From: Chaetoderma sp. LZ-2023a
Lineage: Eukaryota; Mollusca; Caudofoveata; Chaetodermatida; Chaetodermatidae
Direction of reading: 5' to 3'
Length of the DNA stretch: 64,000 nt
Assembly: GCA_034401795.1 (NCBI GenBank)
Contig: CM067366.1
Coordinates: forward strand, 74,902,129 to 74,966,128
The position numbers and the translations under genes are program-made. Of this stretch, positions 31,760 to 44,590 are shown piece by piece. The notes beneath the pieces were generated by a model that saw nothing but the letters and a program-made list of their open reading frames with translations, was not told where the DNA came from and did not search any database. Within the stretch, counting starts at the first letter, position 1. Each line of letters starts with the position of its first letter.

Positions 31760-32930
31760 AGCTTTTCAAAATCGATAAGGCGAGAGGATTCGAGGTGTCA
31801 CGGAGATAATGGTCGGTAAAACTTGACTCAGTGCCACTGAGCTACTGACATAATGTCATCCACAGGTACCCCATTAAATAGGGCAGTGGAAGCCACTACA
31901 CCTCAGACACTGTGAGCCTTGGCCATGTCAACTTGTTTACCTGTGGCTGATTTATGGCAAAATTGAATACACTCTACAATCCACCTGGAAATGGTATCCT
32001 TTGACGCCCTGCCATGGGGCTCAATATATGACAACCATAACGCTGTTGGGTCCGTCCGCCAATCTTGAGTACGTTGTTTGTACCGGATTAATGCTCGGAC
32101 TGGACACCATAGTTTTGAATTAGGATCAAACCTAGTCAAAGCTGGTAACATTATCGGTTGACCCGGAAATTTCAAAGATTGTTTTTTCGCCATGAAATTT
32201 ATCCGGAGTAGAAGCCTAAGGCCTTCCCCTGTAACCACAAAACGGTCTGCCTCGGCTGACAAGGCATGAATCTCACTCCTACGCCTAGCCGAGGCCGCAG
32301 CAATTAAAAATACAGTTTTAAGCGTCAACATTTTCATAGAAATGGAGCTTTAGTAGTTCAAACGGCCTATCAGCTAGCACCTGATGCACTAGTGATAAAC
32401 TCCAAGACGGAATCACTGGGGGATTCCTTGGTCTTAGATTGCCCATGCCTTTGATTAAAGTATTTAATGTATTTACATCATCACTTCCCCTATTAGCCAA
32501 ACAAGAGATAACTGTCATTAAAGCTGACTTACAACCAGCAATAGAGTTAGGCTTGAGGCTATAGGCATCATACAGGTGACAGAGGAAATCGGCTACTACC
32601 TGAATAGATGAATCCATTGGATTAATACATCTTTTTGAGCACCATTCTGCAAATCTGTTGATTTTATAATTATATGCTCCGGAGGTTGACCCCCTCCTGG
32701 CTTTTGCCATGAACATGGCTGCTTGCTCAGAAAAGCCCTCCTTAATTCTAGATTCCTTGACAACATCCACGCAGTCAATTGGAACATTGACGGATTGTTG
32801 TGAAGGTTCTTGGCCTGGAAGATAATATTGTCCATCAGAGGCAGAGGAACCGGATTGCAGACCAGAAGGTCCAGCAGATCCATATACCATGATCGGCGTG
32901 GCCAATTTGGGGCGATCAGAAGCACTTGGC
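31760..32930 (-). pseudogene. Tyrosine recombinase of DIRS A2 (stop at catalytic Arg)
   Basis: The N-terminal domain (NVPIDCVDVVKESRIKEGFS to SWSLSLVHQVLADRPFE) is followed by a frameshift near 32340. The catalytic part has ARRRSEIHALS, then AHSV followed by TGA where copy A1 has the Arg codon of the HxxR box (about 31902). A further 2-base loss near 31832 (QWHCES in A1) shifts the Tyr region out of frame. The enzyme is dead. Confidence 0.9.
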
Positions 32931-34967
32931 ACTCCTGCTGTCTGATTTTCTGAAGAATTTTTGGAATCAGGATTGCTGGAGGGAATGCGTATGCATACAT
33001 TCCCACCCAGCTGATAGCTAACGCATCTGTTGCGAAAGTGCTTGGATCTGGAATCGGGGAGATGTCCGTCGTCATCTTCGCATTCTTCTTCATTGCGAAT
33101 AAATCTATGTTGGGTTTCCCCCAGTGGTCGAACAGACGATCCGCCACACATTGATTTAGTTGCCATTCCGTAGGTAAACACTCATCCTTCGGCTCAATGA
33201 GTCTGCTAATAGATTTAACCTTCCCGGAATATGAACTGCCGTCAAGGTAATCCTGTGATCCAGGCACCAACAAAGCAGTTTCCAAGTCATCATACAGAGA
33301 CTTGGCGACTTCGTTCCGCCCTGGCAGTTTATGTAAGTCACTACTGTTGAGTTGTCTGATCGAATTAGAACACTCTTGCCCTGAACTTTCTGTAAGAAAT
33401 GTTCCAGGCCCAGGACTACTGCTCTTAATTCCAGTAGATTGATATGTTCCTTTGACTGTTCCAGATTCCAAAGCTCTGATATCGTGGATTCTTCCAGGCA
33501 AGCTCCCCACCTCTCCATCGATGCATCTGTATACATCGTTAACTGAGGGTGAGGAGGGGTTAACATTAACCCCGCCAGGAGATTCTCTGTCTTCAACCAC
33601 CATTGAAGGTGATGAATTAGAGGCTCCAACACTGACACGCTTGAGTCCAGTGAACCTGTACTCTGGGTCCATTGTGTCATGAGAAATAACTGTATCGGCC
33701 ACCTGCATAAGGCCGCCTGAGGAATGACTGGTTCAAGAGAAACCATCAATCCCAGCATTCTCAGATAAACCCGTGCCAGGACATGACGACTGTTGCACAC
33801 TGACTGTATTACTGAGATGAGTATCTGTACCCTCTCTTGAGTAGGATAAACATATCCTATCTCCAGATCGACGAACATTCCCAAGTAAACAAACTTCTGG
33901 GATGGAGTCAGCTCTGATTTTTGAAAATTTATTATCCAGCCTAAATCAGTGAGAGTTTTCAAAACTATCTCCAGATTTGCTGATAAACTTTCCTGGTTGT
34001 GTGCTTTTAACAGCCAGTCGTCTATGTACGTGTGGATTGCTATGTTTCTCCTGCGGAGGTATGCTGTCATCGCAAGAACCACCCTGGTGAAGACCAGAGG
34101 AGCCGTAGAAATTCCGAAGGGTAACACCCTGAATTCCCACTGTCTGCCCTGGAATGCAAATCTCAGGAAGCGACGGAAACCCCTCGCTATTGGAATGTGG
34201 AAATAAGCATCCTTCAAATCTATTGACGCTGTCCACATTCCCTTCTCCAACCCTGCCAACACCGATCTCACAGTTTCCATCTTGAAACTGGGTGTGTCTA
34301 TGAACTTGTTCAATGGCTTGAGGTTGAGAATTGGTCTCCACCCTCCAGTGCTTTTCGTTACCAAGAACATGGTTGAATAGAAGCCCGGGCAATTTTGCGC
34401 CGGTTGAATTGCTTCCTTGTGTATGAGGGAATTTATTTCCTCCTCTATGCACAACCGCTGATCTGGATCTCCTGGAATTTGAGTCCAGACCGGCACCAGA
34501 GACAGTCGTGATGGTGGACCTGTTATCCAGTCGGGATGATACCCGACTGAAAGCCATCGCAAGACTAAACGGTCCTGAGTCAACCGTTCCCACTCTTGCA
34601 TGCGGTTGGCCAATCGGCCTCCCACTGGTCCACCTAGGGAGAGAGGTGGACATAAGCAGCGCAAGAGTGGCACTGTCTCCTGGTGCAGATGCACTGGAGT
34701 AGCTCTTACTGTGGTAATCACCCTGTCAGGGACGATTACCACGACCAGATCCTCGCGCACCATGGCTCGCACCACGATGCGTGGGCAGCTGCCTGGCTGG
34801 CTGCGCCAGAGGAGCCTGCACCCCCCTCGCTGCTGGCCGAAGCGCACGTGGCCGTGGCCGACGCTGCGCTGGTGGCTGGCCTCTGACCTGGCCACCACAA
34901 CCGCGAGCCTGCACGGGATGACACGCAGGGGGAGCACCGCGAACGCGCTCTCTACGGAGCACTTCAA
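32596..34967 (-). pseudogene. RT / RNase H polyprotein of DIRS A2 (frameshift at about 33178)
   Basis: The 34967-33156 frame has GGWRPILNLKPLN, MWTASIDLKDAYFHIPI, VLPFGISTAPLVF, YIDD, then RNase H YTDASMERWGA, INLLELRAV and LIRSDNSTVVTYINCQGG. A lost A near 33178 moves the rest (ECLPTEWQLNQCVADRLFDH to VLLIAPNWPRRSWYMDLLDL) into the frame ending at 32596. The catalytic acidic residues of both domains are kept. Confidence 0.9.
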
Positions 34968-36770
34968 ATTGCTCCCCTAATGCCCTCTGGTTATTAACCG
35001 TCTCCTGGAGATGCCTACATCCCTCACCTCCAAAGAGACCAGGGCCTGTCATAGGCGTATGCAGCAGCCTATTATACAAATCCTGGGACGGGCACAAGTT
35101 ATCAAGAGCAAACGTGCGCCTCGCCCGTACACTCCTGGTTACAGACCGGGTTAAACAGTCCAAAGCCAAGTTAATTCCATCTTGGATGGCTCTCTGGACA
35201 GTCACCGGACTAGGCTGACGTAATGCGGATGCCGTTACTACCCCTTGTAACAACTGAGACATGCGAAAGCGCCGCAATGGACGCCCTGGAACTCTTTTCC
35301 ACATCACGTAACGCGGTGTTAGCCGAACGCAACACGTTTGAACACAGTGCTCCCGTGTCAGACCGGGAACCTGGCCGCATATCTTCACCCAGCGCTGCAC
35401 GGTCATCCGTGCTTGGCTTCGGTACTACACCGTATAGCTGATATTGATCAGCTGTAATACGGCACCGCTTTGCCACTTCGCGGGGGGGGGCCCTTCGCTA
35501 AACGTCCATGTGCACTAATAGACGTCTCCGCCGCAGTGAACATATCAACAATATGATCAGCTAACGGCAAAGATGGCATAGCAGTAACAGTCGGTTTACC
35601 TGCCAGCCATGGGCGCTGGTCCCGTTGACTGGCCGACTGAACCACGGCAAGATCTGGCCTGACGTTAATTAGCCACTGACAAGCGTCAGACCAGTCTTCC
35701 TCCGTGGCCACCTGTGAATGCTCTACAAGACGAGGGCCTTCATCATCCTCCTGAGCAATCACAGGTGTGTACGTGGCTGGAGGAACTGATACGCCCGGCA
35801 AGCCAGAGAAAGCATGCGGGCCTGAAAGAACAGGCATGCTAAACTGACTGGCTTGACAAGGAGCAGGTGCCGTGGCATTGCGTGGGGAAATTTTCGCCAC
35901 ACCACGGCCCTGGCCAGCACCTGCTACACCATCGGCAAGCTGAGGTATGCAGTAAAACTGGCCATCAGATCCAGCCCGGGCTACCTTCTGCGCCGTGAAC
36001 ACTACTCCTGCATGAGTAGTACCGTGGACAATGTCGCCCGTGTTCCCCGCGATGGGTGCACGCACGTCAATGTCCATGGCCACGGCGCCAGAAGGAGAAC
36101 CCAGCAGATAATCCTCTTCTTCCTGGCCAGAAAGATTAGACTCCAGGTTAGCAAAGAATGCTAACCCGGACTGGCCAGGAGAGGTACCATAGGATGAACT
36201 GGTACCTGCAGGGTGCGGATAATCCTGGCCTGATAGGCAGGCAGGTTCCAGCGACACCTGATCACGAACAACCGGCGCGGCAAGCCTGCTGCCAGTGTTT
36301 TTACCGTTGATTTCACCCTCTATTAGGGCCACCTCTGAATCATGGTCGAAAACTGATAGGTCCCTAAATAGCACTGATTCAGAGGCGGGGAGTATCTGCT
36401 CCGGAGCAGATGAAGAGGACAACAAAAGATTTGGACCAGGAAGCATGCCACGAAGCAATTCTGGGACCAAATCTTTAATTGTTCTCTTCATCTCTCACAT
36501 CATCTCAATACGGAAGGCCTCCATATCCATAGCGGACGAGGCCTTCCTCTTACCTTTCTTACCAGAAGCCTCTTTCTTACTCTTCCTCTCCTCCTCTGGA
36601 GCCGTCTCCCTGGTCTGTAATGAGAGAAATTCAGACATTAGCTCCCCCCCCCATCTTTTACAGATCTCACATTTAAACAATGGCCCACATGGGCTGCACT
36701 GGGAGCATACATGGGGGAAGAACTTGGCAAGGATAAATCTTCCACATCAAGGACAACCAGGCCTCTGAAA
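34726..36770 (-). pseudogene. ORF1 (gag-like) of DIRS A2 with N-terminal Cys module
   Basis: The Cys-rich module at 36750-36650 keeps the family spacing but has TGA within the first CxxC (GCP-stop-CGRF). Here a run of nine G leaves it in frame with MSEFLSLQ at 36620. A stop follows at about 36493 (TGA between IEMM and EMKRTIKD). The main frame 36491-35448 has EEDWSDACQWLINVRPDL. A G-run frameshift near 35485 leads to KRCRITADQYQLYGVVPKPS, another shift lies near 35240, and the last part has LLHTPMTGPGLFGGEG and an Arg/Gly-rich tail (SHGARGSGRGNRP). Confidence 0.85.
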
Positions 36771-37679
36771 CACAGCAGAGGACGAAGACAATGAGTATTA
36801 CAGATATTGAATTAGAACACAACACGAAATAAACAAGGAGGAAGGGGCCATAAGACCCAAGCTGATAATGATAATAAATCAGCGTTGGACAAAACTTATA
36901 ACTGATAGTAAGGCGCAAGGCTGATTATGACGTCATAACTTCAAAAATAAGAAGTTAAATCGATCCGAAACAAAACCTCCAGGTGTAAGGACGAATTGTA
37001 ATCATATCCAGAACATTCTAACTAGACCGGATAGTTTATACAGACTATACAAACACCAGATAAACAATGATAAATGGCAGTAAGATTTTATAAATATTGT
37101 CAAATATAATAGAAATGCCTCATATCATAACTAGAGTCTTTAGCATAGACAAACCATCTGATCTGATGAACCGGACGCTCCACCAACCTTATGACCTCTT
37201 AACTCTCTCCACCTTACAGGGAAGGAAGTGGATCAAGAGGGCAAAGTGAGAAGACCTTCATCCGAGGCCTCCAACTCACTGGGAAAAAGATTTTTGGTTA
37301 GATAACCTTACAATGTTAGTAGGAAATGGAACCTTGGTGGAGAGAAAACCAAACTCTCTGAAGATGAGATGTCCTAACACTCCTAGGTAGATACCTGTGG
37401 ACATAAACACAAAGAGAGATTAGTATTTCATAGCGCCATTTCGAAATAAACTAGTTATGTTAGGCGCTTATCATGATAAACGTGAGTCCCGGAAACACAT
37501 TACACCGGGAAAAACTCGCTAAAATATAATAGAAGTCACCTGATGGCTAGGTCCTGGGCCCTCCTCTGGAGTAGTAACACGTTCTGCCATATTAATCCAG
37601 GAGAAATAGAACTTCTACACAGCCAAACCTTTCAGAAATTAAGGAAAAGCCTATGAGCATAGAAAACATGAGTTGTCTC

Positions 37680-37876
37680 TCAGCCAATAAATTAGCAAAG
37701 AGGAAGTACTAGTCGGCGCATGCGCGGTGGTGGGGCTGGCATCCGCCTGACTGTCATCTAACTCCCTGCCCAGTAGGGGCACCTAACTTTTTTAATCTGA
37801 GTGTTTTATTGAGTGAAAGCCGATATTTAGCAATATCAAAGAGTATTAGGGAGGTAAGTATACTCTTGAAGTGAAA
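37680..37876. repeat. Right inverted terminal repeat, DIRS A2
   Basis: Matches the right repeat of copy A1 and, inverted, the two-part left repeat of A2. It ends in tactcttgaagtgaaa. Confidence 0.92.
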
Positions 37877-38029
37877 AGACTATGTTTATACAATGCAACC
37901 TGCGTATCCGTGATGCTGTATAACTGTAATAGCTGGTCATCTCTAGAAAAACACCTACCCACAATCACTGGACACTGATGGCCAGACAGCATAATTTCCG
38001 ATGTACAACACAAGATGTGTAATACCTCG

Positions 38030-38310
38030 CTGCTGTCTCTAAAAGTTGGCCAGCAAAGATGGTCCATTTTTGGCAATGTGTTAATGATGCCATAGAGCCT
38101 TGGAATTTGCACTACTGGGATCCAGCAAATTTAAAGGCAGGAGAGGACAGCATTGCATAAATATCTTAAGCATGCTTCGAGGGGACCTCAAGAAAGCAGG
38201 ACTCGGTACATCCAGATCCAGACTGGACCTGAGGAAGCTAAAGATTTTGGCTGAGGACAACAAGACACAGCGGTAAAAAATTAAGATGTACTGATTGCAG
38301 CTGTAGGATG
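38030..38310 (+). pseudogene. RTE-like reverse transcriptase C-terminal remnant
   Basis: The broken plus-strand frames read like RRWSIFGHVLRMPKD, then LKACFEGTSRKQDSVHPDPD and a W-rich end. This resembles the RRW--IGH-LRM---R C-terminus of RTE/endonuclease-RT proteins. The block aaagattttggctgaggaca is shared with 39280-39570 and 57110-57250. Confidence 0.55.
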
Positions 38311-38502
38311 TTTCTACCACTACAAATGTAGTAAACAGTAATCATACATCTTGAATGGCTGGCTTGATAACTGACAAATTAAAAAAAATTGTCTTCACTT
38401 AACCCGCAAATAAACATACAACGAAACAACCTTTATATTTTCTTGAACAAATTTGACCAGTTAAGATATTATGTGGTGCCTTTATTGACATATGTTACTT
38501 AC

Positions 38503-38678
38503 TGATGAATCATCATCTAGTAATTCTCTGTTAGCGACGATTCCCCATGTAGCAATACCAAGAGCAATGAGTCTATTCTGTTCAGTGGCTGGACCAACTG
38601 TTATCACATAATCTCTGACCGCCTCACCAACAATCTTCATTACACCAGTGGCAGTTCCTCCTGTGACAATCCATGCTC
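38503..38678 (-). CDS. TRPM-like: TRPM-like exon 2 of those visible
   Basis: The acceptor ctaaccag precedes GAGCATGG and the donor is GTAAGT. The first two bases complete the glycine codon left open by the exon at 62631. It encodes GAWIVTGGTATGVMKIVGEA, then VRDYVITVGPATEQNRLIAL and GIATWGIVANRELLDDDSS. This is the most diagnostic TRPM segment: a GAW-I-TGG loop, a GVMK helix and a GI-WGIV-NRE strand. It ends in phase 0. The intron before it is about 24 kb and the one after about 21 kb. Confidence 0.93.
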
Positions 38679-38809
38679 CTGGTTAGAAAAACAGAAATAT
38701 TATCCTTCTTTCAGACAATGGAGATAGCGGCGTACAACAACAAACTCCCACCAATGAGGCTTAGAGAACAAAATATTGGTGAAGGGTCTATTCATGAATC
38801 CATTGACTC

Positions 38810-38995
38810 ACCCAATCATAGGATGCCATAATCAACGTGCATGCTGATGTCATAATCATGACATCACGAATAAATCGATTAAGTCTGTCTTTAACTCTTA
38901 ATACTCTGACACGTTGCATGAATTGTATGTCTACTATTTAATAAACATGCTGTTGAAATTTTGAAACTAATTTGACTTGACGCTGTTGTTGCCAT
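38810..38995. repeat. Interspersed repeat L (copy 6)
   Basis: Contains gtgcatgctgatgtcataat, tgcatgaattgtatgtctac and gaaactaatttgacttg. Confidence 0.65.
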
Positions 38996-39240
38996 CTCAT
39001 TAATAAGGCAAAATCACTAATAAGAACATATCCTTAATAAGACCACCTCTCTGATCCCAACTCACCAATAAGACTGCTTCTCTAATAAGTCTATACATCA
39101 CTAAAAGACATCCCGAATAAAGACCACCCAACTAATAGGACTATCTCACTCAAGCGACTACCTACCCACTAGACCACCCTCACTAAAAAGTCCATCCTAC
39201 TAAAAGACCACTTCAATAGTAAGACCACTTCACTAATACA
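38996..39240. repeat. Short-period degenerate tandem repeat
   Basis: Repeats of about 20-25 bp built on cactaataagacca and its variants. Simple non-coding. Confidence 0.7.
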
Positions 39241-39274
39241 CCTACCTAATTTATAAAACCATAGATTTTCTGTT

Positions 39275-39570
39275 CATAAAAGTTGACCAGCAAGGATGGT
39301 CCATGTTTGGTCATATGCTAAGGATGCCAAAAGAAACACCCGCAGAGAGCCTTGGAATTCACCCTACTTGGAGCCAGAAAATCGAAAGACAAGAGAGAAT
39401 GCCATTGTTTAAATCTGTTAAGAGTACTGTGAAGACTAAGAAAAACAGGACTCTGTAAACTCAGTTCAATAAAGGACGTGCAGAAGCAACAGATTTTAGC
39501 GGAGGACAAGCCACAGTGGTCAAAAGTGAAGAAAGATTGATTGCAGCTATAGGATGTTTCTACTCCTACA
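39275..39570 (+). pseudogene. RTE-like C-terminal remnant, second copy
   Basis: Decayed translation of RRWSMFGHMLRMPKETP type, with FKSVKSTVKTKKNRTL further on. Same family as 38030-38310. Confidence 0.55.
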
Positions 39571-39610
39571 GCTCAAGAATACAGTAATCACAGCTTTGTA
39601 CATACATGTA

Positions 39611-41115
39611 TACTGAGCCAAAAAGTTTAGCAACAGTGAAGTTTGGTTTGTTGTATTAAAACTATGCGTCCATTTATAACAAAATTTGCAGGCATGTTTC
39701 GTCAATGTAATGTCTCGCTGATCATGAGGAAATGCAAATCATTTCTTGCATTTCTCGGCCGCAAGCTTACGGCATGTGAAAATGCATTTTTCATGCACTG
39801 GCCCACATTGGCGGGTAGCGAAGGCAAAAATTCACCATATTGCAAAAGTAGATACCGAACGTTAACAGAAAACGCTTAAAAGTTTACCCTACCGAACATG
39901 GGCCGCTGCCCAGGGCTACCTGAAAATCAGCACCATGAAGCAATGGGAAGACTCGCTGCTGGGCAGAGCGTTCGCGCTGCTGCTCGACATTTTAATGTTT
40001 ACGCCTCAACCATTTCCCATCTCCGCCAACGTGATCAGGAAACTGGACATGTTAATGACCGACCACGATCTGGCAGACCGAGAGCAACAACACCACGAGA
40101 AGACCGCTACTTAGTGACGTCATCACGACGTCACAGGTTTGAGAGTGCGCCGCGGCTGTCCCGTAATTTTCACACCGCTACCGGCACTACAGTGCATCCA
40201 CAAACTGTGCGAAACAGACTCCATGATGCTGGACTGCATGCCCGTCGTCCACTTGTTGCTGTTCCACTTACAGAGCATCACATCGAGAATCGGTTTGCAT
40301 GGGCAAGAACTCATCAGCGATGGCGTGCTCAACAATGGAGCCACGTTTTGTTCAGTGATGAGTCAAGGTTTTGTGTGGATGTGGCGGATGGTAGGCAATG
40401 GGTTTGGCGACGTTTAGGAGAACGGTATGATGCAGCCAACATCATTCAGCAGTGACAGTGTCATGGTGTGGGCTGGAATCCATGAAAATGGCAAAACAGA
40501 TCTTATTGTGATTCGCGGAAATTTAACGGCTCAACGTTACTGTGAAGAAGGTGTCGCCCCTGTTGTCATCCCTTTTATGCAGCATCATGCAGACTTTATG
40601 TTCCAGCAAGACAACGCCCGTCCTCATTCAGCTAGGGTCACCAGTGATTTCCTTGAGGCTAACAACGTTCCGGTGTTGGACTGGCCAGCGCAATCACCGG
40701 ACCTGTCTCCTGTCGAGCACGTGTGGGACATTCTTGGCCGTCTGGTGCGTGAGAACCCTCCACATCTTCACAACGTGCGGGAGCTGAAGCTGCACTGCTC
40801 CAGGAATGGGATGCGATTCCTCTTCGTGACCTCAGGTGCTTAATTCAAAGCATGAGAAAGCGATGTACAGCGGTGGTTAATGCGCGCAGAGGTCACAACC
40901 GGTATTGACAGCTCAGTGCCATTATTTAAATTGGACCCTTTCGTTGAATGATGCCGTGTTAAAGGCGCGATGCTAGCATTACAGTAACAAGAGACTGTTG
41001 TTCAAATTGGAAAATGACCTATCAATTAAATAATATGTTTGAATCAATTTATTGTTTTTGTTAAATAACATTTATACAGTAACATTCTCAGTTGCTAAAC
41101 TTTTTTTGTTCAGTA
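39611..41115 (+). mobile_element. Tc1-type DNA transposon with TA duplication
   Basis: 1505 bp. The ends are tactgagccaaaaagtttag at 39611 and its imperfect complement at 41084-41115 (gtttagcaac shared), flanked by TA at 39609-39610 and 41116-41117. It encodes a DD34E transposase with frameshifts and lies in the 24-kb host intron. Confidence 0.93.
39898..40908 (+). pseudogene. Tc1-family transposase, frameshifted
   Basis: Starts MGRCPGLPENQHHEAMGRLA. The helix-turn-helix is VRAAARHFNVYASTISHLRQ, with a second DNA-binding part (GRPRATTPREDRYLVT). Catalytic motifs are LFSDESRF (first D), MFQQDNARPH (second D) and SPDLSPVEHVWD (E), with 34 residues between the second D and E. The reading frame shifts at about 40448 (stop after NIIQQ, continuing SSDSVMVWAGIH) and again near 40795 before ALLQEWDAIPLRDLR, so the protein is in three pieces. 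Cut-and-paste transposase, now inactive unless helped in trans. Confidence 0.92.
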
Positions 41116-41124
41116 TATATTAAC

Positions 41125-41545
41125 CGTTTAACACTTAAATTTGTTCAACATCTCCATTTGCAGACCAAGAAAAGAATATCCTTTTAGAATTTACCACTGG
41201 GATGGACTGGCTCTGTTATCAAGCCAGTAATTCCAGTGGTAAATTTTCAAAAATAGCCTTCGCTTGGTCTCCAAATGGACATATCTCAAGGCCGCTGCAG
41301 AAACCATTTTGGGCCGAATTGAGGGTTAAAGGGTTAATACTGATAGGTGACGAGTCCAAATACCTCATTAAGCCACTAATGGTCACTCCAGTAAAACCCG
41401 CCTCTGAAGGGGTCTTAAGTCATGTCCATTTTCAGGCCAAGAGAAGACTACTTTCAATAAGTCAGTAATTGCAAGGCTAAATTAAAAATGTCTTCTCTTG
41501 GCCTGGAAATGGAATTTCACTAAGATAAAATAAAAAATTTCTTGA
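41125..41545. repeat. Fold-back repeat F, two copies
   Basis: The first copy, at 41125-41340, has atttgcagaccaagaaaag, the palindromic core accactgggatggactggct / agccagtaattccagtggt, and a gggttaa end. A second partial copy runs 41340-41520. Confidence 0.8.
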
Positions 41546-42660
41546 CCAATCTTGACCATTTAAAAATGAATGACCAATTTTGAGTGATGTGAAAATATTA
41601 AAATGATATGTTCTTATTACAAAAAGCCTGTATCGCTTATCTGGAAAATTGGCATTTTAAATGGAAAGGACATGTTCTCCATGTAAAGATCTATAGATTT
41701 CTTTATGGCATCCATTGAACAAACTTTAATAACCTTTATGACAGAATATCAACAGTTCTAGTCAGACACAGAAATCTACATTTTAAAAATATTTTGATTG
41801 GGCCACGGCAGCAATACTTTTTAAGTATCAACATCTGTTGACCACACTTTAATAACCCTTAGTTCATATCATATTTCACAAATTTTGACCTAATCCATGC
41901 AGCAGTTCTGGAGTAGTGTTAACGAAAGGTAGGTCATCCAAGATGGCCACCGCACAGATTGACCAATGATATTCTCTCAAAACAAACTTAGTTTAGGACT
42001 TGCCATAGATGAAGCTTCATGAGTTTCAAATCAAGCGGCTTAGAAGATTTTTAAATGTGTTTCTAAAATGAAGCAATATCCAAGATGGTTGCCACCCAAA
42101 TTGACTAATTATCTTTATATATACCATCCTGGAAGTTTATCATGCAAGGATGCTCCCTGAAAATTTTGTTTGAAATTGAGCCAGTGGTTTATGCGAACAG
42201 CTCATTTAAATTTTCTCATTCTTTTACTATGGGAATCTTGGCGGGAAAATAAACAATAAAGATGGCTGCAGGACAAATTGACTGATGAGTTTCCTTTTCA
42301 CAATTTTGTATCTCTATGCCTCAGTGATCCTTCCGGCCAAATTTTGTTGAAATCCATCTGAGGCAGTTCATGAGAAGACATTAAAGATTTCCCATTGTTT
42401 TCCTATAGGACTTATTGGTGCGAAAAAAATCTAAGATGGTCAATAAACGCCTTATCTGACAATTTTGAAAGTGCAAAATTTGACATCACATTAAAAAAGC
42501 CAATGTGGTCACTGGTCACCAAAATGCTACATTTTGATTGGTTGACAGCCTGCAGGTTTTTTATGTATCAACATCCCTTGAACATACTTTAATGGCCATT
42601 AGTCTCTAATGATATTTCCCATTCAGTGGTTGTGGAGAAACGGTTGTTTTCATTAAACAA
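41546..42660. repeat. Diverged repeats with aagatggc blocks
   Basis: Repeated blocks such as ccaagatggccaccg, ccttccggccaaattttgtt and gaaatccatctgaggcagtt-like recur about every 200-300 bp. Related sequence appears at 44590-44740. Probably an old tandem module family. Confidence 0.55.
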
Positions 42661-44590
42661 GAGCCATCAGAAGATGGCATATCCCCCCCTGATCCAAAAC
42701 ATTTCAGATAAACATACATCAAGAGTGGACATACATGTAACGTTAATTGTAAAGGACAATATTTGAGAAAAACTAATCAATGAAAAATTAAATAGTGACG
42801 CTGCATCTCGCCTTACAGAAAGATAGATTTCTAAGTTTTTCAAGGGAGATAACTCAGGAAAATATGGATGAATTTCTTCAAAATGGAATCATAGCACTGC
42901 TTCTTCAAGTAATATATTCAGTGACAGAGGAATTGAGAGCATGGGTTCAAAATTATTCAAGATCTGGCACGAATAAGACAATTTTGATGAATTTAAAGTA
43001 TTTCAGGGGCGATGACGACCACAGACCCCTCTAGGGGTTGTCTGTCATTTTATTAACCACATAAACCTACTTATCGTTCAATCACTACTTGCTAAATAAA
43101 TCTACTTACATTTAGCGTCAGAAAAAGATTTCTAATCTTGCATTTAATGCCTTCTAATGCAAGAACCACAACTCTCTACTCTAGTCCAGGTTTCTGGATG
43201 GAGTAGACTCCCTTAATGCCAATCAAACAGACTTGTGGAATCGTAGCTAAACTGTAGGAGTTGTGACATCTTGAAATGATTGTCAGAGATGGACGCACCG
43301 ACAGACTTCAATACATACATTCTATACAGACGCATGGATGTACAGGCATACGGATACCACATGCACATCTTCAAGTGGTAACGAGAACCCTTACCAAGTT
43401 TCAAAAGAATCACAGCTAAATCGTAGTTGTGTTGACAAGAAATGATTGGTACTGCAGTTTATGTATCTGCTTTAAGATATTTAAGGGTGATAACTCTATA
43501 ATAAATAAGTTTTTGGTCGTGAAAAAAGCACATGCACATCTGCACATGATACTCAGATAATGTGAATGAAATTTTAAGTTAATCCATTGAGACCTCTAGG
43601 AGTTGCGTTGACAAGAAATGGTTGCCAGAGATGGACGGACTGATAGACAGACATACATATATTTTGGACAGATGGATGGACGTACAGGTATACCGATAGC
43701 ACATACACATCTTCATGTGGGAATGATAACACTTACCAAGTTTCAAAAGAATTGCAGCTAAACTGTAGGAGGAGTTGCGTTGACAAGAAATGATTGGCAA
43801 TGCAGTTTATGTATTGGCTTTAAGATATTTAAAGGGTGATAACTCTATAATGAATAAGTTTTTGGCCGCGAAAACAGCACATGCACATCTGCACATGATA
43901 CTAATAATGTGGACGAAATTTAAAGTTAATCTATTGAAACCTCTAGGAGGAGTCGCGTTGAAAAGAAATGATTGTCAGAGATGGATGGAATACATTTTGG
44001 ACAGACGGATGCATGTACAGGTATACCGATAGCACATGCACACCTTCATGTGGCAATGATAATACTTACCAAGTTTCAAAAGAATCGCAGCTAAACTGTA
44101 GGAGTTGCGTTGACAAATGATTGGCAATGCACTTTATGTATCAGCTATAAGATATTTAAAGGCGGGTATCTCTGTAATGAAATATTTTTTGTCCGTGAAA
44201 AAAGCACATGGACATCTGCCCATGATCCTGCTAATGTGGACGAAATTTAAAGTTAATCAATTGAGATCTCTAGGAGTTGCGTTAACAAGAAATGATTGTC
44301 AGAGATGGATGGACCGACAGACAGACATATATACATTTTGGACAGATGGATGGATGTACAGGTATATGGATAGCACATGCACACCTCCAGGTGGTAATGA
44401 TAACACTTATCAAGTTTCAAAAGAATCGGAGCTAAATTGTAGGAGGATTTGCGTTGACAATAAATGATTAGCAATGCAGTTATGTATCGCCTTTAAGATA
44501 TTTAAAGGGGTATAACTCTATAATGGAAAATTTTTTGCACATGCACATCTGCACATGATACTGATATTGGAGGGGAGGGGGAATAAAAAT
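42660..44590. repeat. Tandem repeat array, about 340-bp unit
   Basis: From about 43220, four to five units carry gtaggagttgcgttgacaag, aaatgattgkcagagatgga, ggacagatggatggacgtac and acttaccaagtttcaaaaga. The array is preceded by caagagccatcagaagatgg, a common start of mollusc repeat modules. Small open frames over the units are not coding. Confidence 0.85.

Larger units (their letters stand above)
18231..37876 (-). mobile_element. DIRS-type retrotransposon, family A copy 2, split by a large insertion
   Basis: The left 134 bp (18231-18364) and the rest (30958-37876) together make a complete family A element. The terminal repeat breaks off at ccttatgggca (18354-18364) and resumes with the same 11 bases at 30958-30968. 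The joined sequence then follows the expected terminal repeat seen inverted at 37680-37850. Both ends agree with the internal complementary region at 31108-31211. Without the 12.6-kb insertion the element is about 7.05 kb. Its three genes have frameshifts and stops. Confidence 0.9.

Noticed and set aside
37846..38112. 88-codon minus-strand open frame near a host exon
   Set aside because: It starts in the DIRS terminal repeat and lies antisense to an RTE-like remnant. It does not continue the TRPM-like frame.
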